A DNA stretch of 64,000 nucleotides from Leguminivora glycinivorella. Its lineage: Eukaryota; Arthropoda; Insecta; Lepidoptera; Tortricidae. Shown in pieces: positions 10,287 to 22,200 of this stretch. Within the stretch, counting starts at the first letter, position 1. Each line of letters opens with the position of its first letter. The stretch spans positions 9,995,706 to 10,059,705 of the forward strand of contig NC_062992.1 of NCBI RefSeq assembly GCF_023078275.1, in the 5' to 3' direction. Made by a program: the position numbers and the translations under genes. The notes below the pieces were generated by a model. It worked only from the letters and a program-made list of their open reading frames with translations, was not told where the DNA came from and made no database searches.

Positions 10287-13200
10287 GTAAGTAACTTAAT
10301 AACCACAGACTTCACATACAGGGTGGAAAGATAAGTCAGGCCCTGGAGGGAAAATACCTTAAATCAAAGACTCATATCTAACTCCGTATAGACAGATAAG
10401 GTCTAAGAAAAAAACGTACCTCAAAGCCATAGAGAAATAGCCAAGATGGCGTTACACCTTTGGGGAACGCTCGGCTAGATGGCGCTAATATTAATATTTG
10501 ACATTTTAACACATATCAAGCTAAGATGGGCCAAATTGTCAAATTTGACGTTCAAAAGTTTTAAGCTTGTGTCGAGAGATGGCAGTCTGTGCATTGTGAT
10601 TACACATTTTACTTTGACAGTAACTCTCTATAATACTCGATCCTCTTTGCCTTAAATCCATATGCTGGCTCATTTTACTTGAAGAAGACATTCCTTTATT
10701 TTTAAAAAGAAATAAAACTGCATAAGTCTTCTAACATACGCCGCTCGGTATGTATACTATGTATGTATGCGCGCAGTGTTCGTACGCAATACATGTAAGC
10801 GGATGAGAAAGATTCATTCTCGTACATTCCCATCCTCATACCGCGCGGCGTACCCCGTGTTATATGCAGCACCAGCACTAGTGAGCAATTGCCTGCTGCG
10901 CCGCGGTCCCGGGTTCGAATCCCGGTAAGGGCATTTATTTGAGTGATGAGCACAGATATTTGTTCCTGAGTCATGGATGTTTTCTATGTATATAAGTATT
11001 TATATATATCGTTGTCTGAGTACCCACAACACAAGCCTTCTTGAGCTTACCGTGGGCCTCAGTCAATCTGTGTAAGAATGTTCTATAATATTCTATAGTA
11101 TTAATGTACACGCGTAAACTACTTACGACGCACCATTGACGCCATAGCATCCATACTAATATTATAAATGGGAAAGTGTGTGTGTGTCTGTTTGTTTGTC
11201 CGTCTTTCATGGCAAAACGGAGCGACAAATTGACGTGATTTTTTAAGTGGAGATAGTTGAAGAGATGGAGTGTTAGCTAATTTTCTCTCTTTCTATCCCC
11301 CCACTTCCCTAAAATGGGGGGTGAAAGTTTGTATGGAGCACTCCGCAATTTCCGAATTTAACGCGAGCGAAGCCGCGGGCAGAAGCTAGTTAGTTTATAA
11401 AAGTATGTACCTGGCCGTTTTCACATTATCCGATCCGATATCGGATGTAGGAAGGATGTAAAATGTAAGATTTATGCGCTTCCAGGTCTTCATTTATGTA
11501 TTTAATAGATCACTATTACTAAAAAAACGATATAAATCGCAAAAATTGCGGATTTAATGCCGATGGCACTTTCCTACAGTTTTTGTCCGAGGCACCATCG
11601 AACTGCCGATATCGGCAGGACGCTTCCGACATTTTTTGGCATGCCGGAGCCCCCGCCAGTTGTCGGCCGATAATATTTGTTTGTGTGCGTATATAATGTA
11701 TGTATACGTTTGTAGTAGTATGCGTGACAAAAATGGCGTTGTAACAGAACAAGCGTCTAAGACGAGGAAAATGACTCGTTATTACATATAAAACTTACGG
11801 TGAATCAACTTATCCTTGACCAACTTTTTGGTGCATATTTCCTTCGGGATTTCATTGAATATTTTAACAAATAATATCTGCGAAGCTTTATCACATGTTT
11901 AGTTACGTCATCACTCATAAAATTCACTATTATTTGATGCACAACTTATTGGAAAAAGCTTATTTACAAACTATATTCACATGGATGGATTGTTGACATT
12001 GACAATCTGATCTGACAAACGAATGACGTTCCGATATTGCGTCTTGGTTCTAATTACAAGTCAGAGAGGTAATAATCACTAATATTGATTATTATACTTC
12101 CTGAATATATCATTCAATGTAACAATTAGGAACAAATGTGATCTTTCATTGCGAAGTTACTTACTAAATTGATTTAAACAATCTTTCACAAAATAATATT
12201 TACGTAAAAATATTTACGAAACACTCCACTATTGGACTACATAGGTAACAATATCAATAGCTCTGTCTCTCTCTAAAACACGTGCAAGCATGCAGATGTT
12301 ACTACTGATAGGTAAACGATTATTTGCTGAGAGAACATGGACGTTAAATGTATAGGGTGTACGGCTTAGTAAACAAACCAGTCTCCATTATGTCCCCAGT
12401 AGGTCTCCAGTCTCCATTATGTCTCTGTTGTGTCTCCGGTATGTCTCCAGTCCCCAGTATGTCTCTGTTATGTCTCCATTGTGTCTCCAATATGTCTCCA
12501 TTATGTCTCCAGTCTCCAGTATGTCTCTGTTATGTCTCTGTTAAGTCTCCAGTATGTCTCCAGTCTCCATTATGTCCCCAGTCTCTGTTGTGTCTCCATT
12601 AGATACTATAAAAGGGTCGGAGCGAGCCGACGCGCGTCATTCTTAAAATATCCACAAGACTAACAGTGTCTCTGGCTTTCGTGTGTTATACTGGTGAGTG
12701 AAGTTGTTCTGCTATTATTTCTCTGTTTGTTTTTACTTGGAAATTATTCTAAGTGATTGTAAACTTTGAAATTGTGTCTCTGTTTGATTGTGCGGGGACA
12801 ATATCGTCGTACAATTGAACTTGGACCTGTGGTGGAATTGCTTTACTGTCAGTTGTGGGGTTAATTTAGTGTTCTATTTATAGTGTAGTGTTACATTTAA
12901 ATTGATGTGTATAGTGAAGTTTTCTGTGCTTTGTTTCATGAGTGCCGTTAAGCAATACAAAGACTGGGTCGATGTATGGCTGGTGCTTGGAGATAAGTCT
13001 GTGTTTGGTTTTGTAGGGAGTAATTCTTGCAAAACTAAGCTTAGATTATAGCACGTAAAGGAAACTTCACTCGTTTGTTTAGTTGGTCAGTAAAATTGAA
13101 TTTAGTAATTTTCTATGGGGTTATTTTGTGAAAGTTATAAGCCAGATCATTGTTTGTGACAGACTGTTGTCCGGCTAGGCGCTTCTTCCCTTACGGTGTC

Positions 13201-16200
13201 AAATAAGAGGCGTTTAGGGGTCTTTTTGTTCCAAGTGGAGGGCTTGGACGCTTTTCTATACTTACAAAAGCGTATTTTCTCACCGGTCTCAAAGAGTCCA
13301 ACTGTTAGATGGAAGTGAGGACTTTCACGATTGACGAAAGGCATTAGGAGTAATCCTTGCTCACTAAAGTCGGCAGTATTTGAGGCTGGGGTCCTATATA
13401 TATTTATATTTATTTACTCGGTGTTCTGGTCCATGCTGGTGTTGGTCGCTGGGGATTTCGGTTGTGATCGATCCACATCTAAGTAAAGTTGATCGCAGCT
13501 GGGTCTCTCATGTGGCTGGTACTGGTGTGTCCTAGAATACTGGATATATACACGGATAGGGCGATCTACTCTCTGCTACCCTAGCCCGCGGGCAAAAGCA
13601 GAGGGGGGGATCATAACTCAAGCCTATAGGTTGCCTATCTCAGCTTCGCTGGCTGAACTGTACAGCTTATGGTAGGGATACACTTGTGCATATTTTGAAC
13701 ACAAGATCTATGGTAAGTGATGGTCTGTGTTTCAGATATGCTAGAGTAGGGAAAACGATAGGACTAGGGTAAAGTCACACACTATTTCTATGAAAGTAGA
13801 GTTCTTTTATGATTGGTCTTGGAATATAATTGGTCAACGTGTATTGTGGAGAAATAATTTAACTACTACTATTTATATGGTTTAAATGGACTTTAAATGT
13901 GGTGTTTACTATCTTAAAATATGTGGTAAAACTGATAATTTATAAAATCTCTTATTATTTAATTTATTTGAGTGAAATTAATAATTGTGGTAGCAATTTC
14001 TGATTCTTCATGTAGCATCGAGCCAGTGAGTGTTGCTAACTAGTTTTTCATGGTAAATTCTATCAAGTTGGTTAGGGAAACAAACTATACTTTGGAATAA
14101 AAGCATAGGTTTGTTATAGGGCCCAGTGGCATGCGAGCGCCGTCCACTGATGACAAGTCAAAAGCTTCAAGGAGTTACTAGACTTACTTACTTCGTTCTC
14201 AGTGGTAGCAACTACTCGGAGCCTTGATGATACATTAGAAGGATCGAGAAGTTATGGTCTATTAGCAGTATTGGGGAAAAGGGGGGTTTAGCTAGGGAAA
14301 AAGAAACAAAATAAAAAAGGGGTTAGTTTGTAGATAGATAGCCCTTCAGGCTTACTTGCTTAGGATGCCCGATAATGTGGTTTGATTGGGCCTAAGGATT
14401 CCAGACGGTATCGCAAGTTCTCACCCCAAACCGGAATCGAAAATAGAGCGTAGCCGATGTTTTCCAAAATAATTTTTAATATTTATTTCATGTATGTTTC
14501 ACTCACTAACTTTTATTCTAAAATTTCTTCATCACGTCATTAATTTTCTCACTCATAACTTTCTAGGCCTAAATCTGATAAATTACTCTTCTATAACACT
14601 ATATTATTATGCTACAATAACCTTTATTCTTCTTTAAAATATAAATAAATAAAATTTTAAAAATTAGTCAAAAATACAGCTGATACTCATTAAAGGATCT
14701 AGGTTATCGCGGTTCACGTCGAAGGGTTCTACTTATTCACGCTAGACGATCACAAGGCCAAATTTACGGGGTATATTTAAAGGGGGGTTAGCTATACTGT
14801 TGATTAGTCGAGTAAGTAAGTAAATAAGTAAGGTGAGCGGAGGTTTAGTTACATTTGGTTCCGTGCCCAAGGGATCTAAGATGTGCTCTGTAGAACACAT
14901 CTTGGATACCAAGGTTTATAAATAAATAATAGGAATTAGCCTTACCAGGCTACATTTGTTGTTGTGAAGATGAGTGGGTGTGCTGTATTTCTTGACTTAT
15001 TTCATCTCTAAATAAAACTCATATACCTAATATTTTTATTCAATCGCTATTTCATAAAAACAAAAATAACTTTATTGTTAATAAACACGTCTGTAGTATT
15101 TTCTTCCATTGTTAATTCTTGCCGCGTTCCGAGCGAAGTCATGCATCAGTATAGAACCAATGATATTTTCGTTTTCCTTTGGTACCTGAAAAATAAAAAA
15201 ATTAAAATTAAAATAGCGTAGTAAACCTAGACAAAATCTATTTCCAGAAAATTAACTCATAATCGTAGTGGTTGAACTAAACATCGTCCCGATTAGGCCA
15301 TTTGGTTGCATTGCTACGTAGCAATTGTTGGCATTGGCGCATCTTGACGTTCCCTTGCGCCTGTGCGTAGTACTATTATTTATTCTGTGTCTTAATGTAT
15401 GTTTTATGGCTGTTGTATAGGCAGGGCTAGTACGTAAAATACTAGGTACTTATAGAAAAAATATTCATGTACCTAAAATAAAAGAAGGCGCGGAGCTGTA
15501 GTAGTTTAGAAGAGTTTCCCACCTAGTAATCGGAATTGGAAACATAAGTGTGTACACTATGTATAATAGCAATAGAATTTCATGTCAAAACAAATTGTGC
15601 TCTATCGGCCTAGTACATTTTCATAGCAGGCTCTGCCATCTTCAGGGCTATTTTGAAAGCTCACATCACGTTTGCGCTTTACATTGGAGATCGGATAGCT
15701 TCGATGCTGTCTTATATAGTCCATGAACACTCTGATATGTATACTCTTAGTAGGCGCCTGTTATACAGAATTTCATTCATAGGCAGGATAACTACAGTCT
15801 AGATGTAAGGTTATTTTCCTAAAATAATCTAGGATACCTAAGCCCTAGATTTAAGACCTAGTAATACAAGAAGATAGGCTCTAGTCTAATGGCTATGGGG
15901 GCGCGATTATTCATTGTCGCGCTGAAGTACAATATTATATGGGGCGCCCCGCCATTTTTCTATGAATACTGAATAGCTACACGCATGTTATATTATGACA
16001 GGTACCTCCTTCGATGGATGGTTTGTTTGCATTTTAGTTGTCACGCTATAATCTACGTATTGTCTCACAGGATTTCATACATCATACAATAAATTGACAA
16101 AGTCTTTATACTGAATATTTTCACTATGAGAACAAATGTCTGTCTGTTAGGATATAGGTATTAATCTATTAGGACTAATTTAAGTTCATTAGCTTATAAG

Positions 16201-19200
16201 TCATCACACATTTTCATATTACATCCGTAGTAAACAAGCATACGTCCCTCTTGATGGTGAGAGGTCACCGTAGCGTAGCCTATATCTGCCAATTATTTCA
16301 ATAAATTAAATGCACTGTGCGAATTTCAACTTTCTATAGGTATATATTTTTATTGTAGTAATACAAATAAGTATGTATGTATAACAAGATTTTCAATAGG
16401 TCCATATGACATGAGTTCGTTATCTCACATGATAAGCTGTAGGCTAGTCTAAAATAGTAAGTGTAAAACCATACAATCATTATGTTCGGCAGATTGTGTA
16501 CACAGCTTTTATACGGAACCCTAAACTGTCACAAGTCAGGAGTATGCCAACATACAACCTCACACAACCTCCTTCATTACAACCATGTCAAACATATCCT
16601 ACGAAATATTAGCATTACCAGCATCTGGGAGGTCGTACCTCGCCATACCCTTACTCCACTACTGCTTGATCATTGTCACAATTGCTTAATGAATTTCATG
16701 AAAATTGATTGAAATTTGTAATATTCCTGTTAAGTAGGCATACTCGTAGATAATAAGCACCATTACTACTATAAAACTATATTTTACTGAGGTTCAGAAA
16801 TAGTATGTATGTAGTATGCAGTAGGTATGTAAACTTACCTAACGTGACCGGGTCCAGTCTGATTGTCGGATTACTTTGTTACTGGTAGTGCAGATTAGTG
16901 AGTCCTTAGTACACTGAAAGGAAATAGTCAGACATTAGAAATTTTCATATATTATAGATAGAGTAAGAAAAGGGTTTAGTTTTAGAGTTAGGTTCTGCCA
17001 AATTGGGTTCAATATTATTTCATTTATCTACTCACAGAGGCGCGTCGCTTAATTTTGGAACTAAGACACGCCCGTGAGAAATATTGTGTCAGAAAAACAA
17101 CACATACAACAAAATTTACAAAAAAAAAAAAAAATATTAAAAACTTTGAGAACCTCTGCCTTATAGTACATTTTTCCATGAGTTAGGACATAGATGAGTT
17201 AATAATAAGTTAACTTAGCCAGTAAAGTCAGTATAAGTTAGTTCAAGTTCAATTTTCACTTCATCGGTTATAGTCATCGCTATCCCTCGAAACTAAATTT
17301 TCTAAATAAAATATTATTAATGCCAGCTATTAACTTTTAAATTTAATAATTAGAACGTGTTATTATAATAAAACAAGTACCTTTCATTTATATGAAGTCA
17401 GTAGATATATGGAAGACGGTCCAACCTGAAGCGTGGCCTCTCGGGTAAAACCTGAAATTGTATAAATGAAAAAAAAATTTGTTAAAAAAAGGTGTATGTA
17501 TGTTTAAGGAATCTTATTTATAAATACGTATCATTAAGATTGTTTATATTTATCTAGGCCATTCATGGTTAAGAAAAAAAAAAAGAAGAACAACCATATC
17601 CATGTTTCTAAGTAATGTAAACTTTCCTGCCGAGTCGTTTTACTCACTAAGTAGAGTTAATTAAGTTAAAAAGTAGCTGTTTAGTGGCAATGATTTTTTG
17701 TACTTACTTGAGGATAGTGCTAAGACGGAGTACAGTCCATAAAGGACACACTGGAAAATTCCTCAGTCCATTGTCATGTTTTAAAAAAATTTTCTAAGTT
17801 TGCTGCAGCTGCGAATGCCATGAAGAAGGAATAAATTGTCTGAGGTTACAAAAGACTGTCGGGGCATGTTATACAATATTGAAGACATAGAATAGGACAA
17901 TACAAGTTTTAAGCTCGTTTCAAGAAAAATTCATTATTTTGTTATATTATTATCCAATCAAATAAAAGTATTTTGAACCTACTTATGACATCATTTTGTA
18001 TTTTATCATAAGGCAATTAAAACCAAAATAAAATTTTGCAGATAGTTTGAAAAAAAAAATCTATTTTGAATATATTTTATCAAAACCACATCAAATTTGA
18101 TGTTACATTATATTTTACAAAAAATATCAAAACCATATCAAAATTAAGGATACATCATATTTTGCGGGAAAAAATTAAAAACATGAAAACCACTTCAAAA
18201 CTGCAATTACTTTTTTTTTGCAAAATTGTATTATATAATTGTATTATGAACATTACATGATGTGTAATGTAAATTCTATGAGTATATTGGTTACAAGTTA
18301 ATGACTTCTTAGTAAAGAATGTTTATTTATTGCGACATACTTATGTGGAACATTATTATTTTTCTTTAAACGTGTCATGAGTTCTTCAAAATTTTATTGA
18401 GATGCAGTGTTATTATTATAGGGGTGGTAGAAGTCAAAATTTTGTCTGAAATTAATTTTATTTCTATAGTGATCTGTGTGATAAAGGGCTTTATTGGCTA
18501 GCACATCGTATAATTTCTCTGTCATTTAGTAGTTTCGTTCCTAGGATTATAAAATGGTGTATGGTGGATGTAAATTTATAATACGGATTTTTTTATTATC
18601 TAGATAAAGAAGTCGGTTCATTATATGGACAACTATTTTTTTTTAAAATCTTTATTTTGTAAGAAGAATGTATTGGATATACATTGTATGGTTAGATTAT
18701 TTTAATATAACAATAACTGGACATCATAGTAGCTAGTCTGCCTGGGGTAGACGTTAGGAAAATCGAGATCGGTGGAAAAGCTATTTTTCATTTTAGTTAT
18801 TACAGTTAGCAGTGATATTTATTATTTATGCGTTATCGGTTTTACATTATATAGGGTGGTATACTGTACGATGTTGGTTGGCATCAGTGCAAATCCTCGT
18901 TTCTAAGCATAACGATTTTATCAGACAAAGATCAGAGTAGGGAGGGCCACTATTTTTTTTTTTGCTTACTTACTTTTATAATTTTTTGCATTTTATGCTA
19001 TCAATTTTGCATTATGAACTGTAAAAAAAAAAAACAACAAAGACAGGGAAATTGAAAGTAGGCTAGTGTTCTTACAGTAATTGACTCTAGTTAAGATGTG
19101 AACATAAAATATAACATTCTGTTCGTACGAACATTTTATTTTTAGTATGTGCATCAAACAATTTTCACACATTGTCAAATTGTTTGCGGTTAGTAATTAT

Positions 19201-22200
19201 TTTATAAAATTAAATATAGATGTATAAAATGAAACCTATCATAAATAAATTGAAATTTTCTTTGCCTTCGAGTCAGGGTAGAGTGGAGTAAAATGGGATA
19301 CGTAAACTTTTGAAGTTATTGTGTAATTTTATTTCCATTTTTATTCGTTATTTTGATTACTTTTAAAAGCGTTGGCTTTCTGTTGAGATCGAGTGAAAGA
19401 GCGAATGAGGAAGTAAGAATGGTTACATTGTGTGTGTGTGTGTGTGAATAATTTAGAGATGATGAATGTTTATAGATGTAAGAATGTTTTGAATGGGATG
19501 AATGACTGAATGAAGTGTGTCTCGAATGATTTTTTTTATGGAATGAGTGGATTGATACAGACAGACAGCGCTGGAAAGTGGTCAAAACTAGTTTGGTCGG
19601 AATTTGAGGGGAACAAACAAGGGGGGATTTTGGGAACACATTAGCCATAAAAAGCTTATCGGTTAGGTTAAAATCCATTTGGATTAGACCCATTTCAAGG
19701 GTAGTTTTTCGTGGCTACTCACTCTACAAGGTAATAAGACCCATACTAAAACCACACACCTCATCTTGAATGGGATGTATTTGACAATCGACATAAATAA
19801 AAGGGCCAAAATCGTCTAGTGAGAACGAGGCTCTTTTCAATATTTGGTTCCTTGTTATGTGTTCAAATATGTGAAGTTTAGTATCATCAAATCATTTCTT
19901 CATTTGATCATGATATGGTACCGAGTTGAGGTACATGCTTATGTCATTTAAGATTTGTTTTATAAAAAAAAAAAAAACACATCCAAACAGATCTTAAGTC
20001 AGTATATTTTATTCAAGTATGAGACATGCGCCAAAACATGTGGCTGGAGTGATTAGGTAGAAAAATTGGTTTGAGTTCCGACAATGGAGATTGAAGGCTC
20101 TGGACTTATAATGAGAGCTCTAAAGGTTTCTTCGTAATTGCGTGGGAAGTTATTGTGAACTCGTTGAAATTATTACGGTAATTATTCCGGTCCAACAGTG
20201 TGGATGGAATGAATATTCGCCGCGACCGGGGAACGAGCTAGCAAGAACGGGTTAGTAGGACCTATCAGATTCACAACCTGATATCCCTGGCGATGCGTGG
20301 ACTCTGAGAAAGGGGTTATCATGGTTCATTGTCGAGATTCTGATGAGCTGATTTCAAAACTGAGTCGCTAGCAGTTGCATAGTATTGGAATACACACCAC
20401 ACGATTAGAAATGGGGGAATATTTCCGACTGATCTAGAGATATTAAACTTTTATTCAATTTATTGCTTCTTTTGCTAAATAAGATTAGATTTTTTTACAA
20501 ACCATTTTGTATTCTGTAAAATAAATCTAATCTGGGGGCGAGTTGTAACAGAACAAGCGTCTAAGACGAGGAAAATGACTCGTTATTACATATAAAACTT
20601 ACGGTGAATCAACTTATCCTTGACCAACTTTTTGGTGCATATTTCCTTCGGGATTTCATTGAATATTTTAACAAATAATATCTGCGAAGCTTTATCACAT
20701 GTTTAGTTACGTCATCACTCATAAAATTCACTATTATTTGATGCACAACTTATTGGAAAAAGCTTATTTACAAACTATATTCACATGGATGGATTGTTGA
20801 CATTGACAATCTGATCTGACAAACGAATGACGTTCCGATATTGCGTCTTGGTTCTAATTACAAGTCAGAGAGGTAATAATCACTAATATTGATTATTATA
20901 CTTCCTGAATATATCATTCAATGTAACAATTAGGAACAAATGTGATCTTTCATTGCGAAGTTACTTACTAAATTGATTTAAACAATCTTTCACAAAATAA
21001 TATTTACGTAAAAATATTTACGAAACACTCCACTATTGGACTACATAGGTAACAATATCAATAGCTCTGTCTCTCTCTAAAACACGTGCAAGCATGCAGA
21101 TGTTACTACTGATAGGTAAACGATTATTTGCTGAGAGAACATGGACGTTAAATGTATAGGGTGTACGGCTTAGTAAACAAACCAGTCTCCATTATGTCCC
21201 CAGTAGGTCTCCAGTCTCCATTATGTCTCTGTTGTGTCTCCGGTATGTCTCCAGTCCCCAGTATGTCTCTGTTATGTCTCCATTGTGTCTCCAATATGTC
21301 TCCATTATGTCTCCAGTCTCCAGTATGTCTCTGTTATGTCTCTGTTAAGTCTCCAGTATGTCTCCAGTCTCCATTATGTCCCCAGTCTCTGTTGTGTCTC
21401 CATTAGATACTATAAAAGGGTCGGAGCGAGCCGACGCGCGTCATTCTTAAAATATCCACAAGACTAACAGTGTCTCTGGCTTTCGTGTGTTATACTGGTG
21501 AGTGAAGTTGTTCTGCTATTATTTCTCTGTTTGTTTTTACTTGGAAATTATTCTAAGTGATTGTAAACTTTGAAATTGTGTCTCTGTTTGATTGTGCGGG
21601 GACAATATCGTCGTACAATTGAACTTGGACCTGTGGTGGAATTGCTTTACTGTCAGTTGTGGGGTTAATTTAGTGTTCTATTTATAGTGTAGTGTTACAT
21701 TTAAATTGATGTGTATAGTGAAGTTTTCTGTGCTTTGTTTCATGAGTGCCGTTAAGCAATACAAAGACTGGGTCGATGTATGGCTGGTGCTTGGAGATAA
21801 GTCTGTGTTTGGTTTTGTAGGGAGTAATTCTTGCAAAACTAAGCTTAGATTATAGCACGTAAAGGAAACTTCACTCGTTTGTTTAGTTGGTCAGTAAAAT
21901 TGAATTTAGTAATTTTCTATGGGGTTATTTTGTGAAAGTTATAAGCCAGATCATTGTTTGTGACAGACTGTTGTCCGGCTAGGCGCTTCTTCCCTTACGG
22001 TGTCAAATAAGAGGCGTTTAGGGGTCTTTTTGTTCCAAGTGGAGGGCTTGGACGCTTTTCTATACTTACAAAAGCGTATTTTCTCACCGGTCTCAAAGAG
22101 TTCAACTGTTAGATGGAAGTGAGGACTTTCACGATTGACGAAAGGCATTAGGAGTAATCCTTGCTCACTAAAGTCGGCAGTATTTGAGGCTGGGGTCCTA

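Larger units (their letters stand above)
11740..14853 (+). repeat. Left LTR (3114 bp)
   Basis: TG..CA ends. A U3-like part carries a pyrimidine-rich tandem repeat and a TATA box; R/U5 would start near 12640. Splice-donor-like GTGAGTG occurs at about 12693. Short open frames inside are shared exactly with the right LTR and are not genes. Confidence 0.9.

Noticed and set aside
10908..10930. Stand-alone tRNA gene from the B box
   Set aside because: The same core occurs in five places with a shared SINE body and no complete cloverleaf.
12348..12663. Open frames of repeated Ser, Val, Cys, Leu
   Set aside because: They translate the pyrimidine array of the LTR and occur identically in both LTRs (also 21152-21467).
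19316..19693. 125-aa open frame on -
   Set aside because: His/Ser-rich low-complexity sequence across a TG microsatellite, no splice or homology support.
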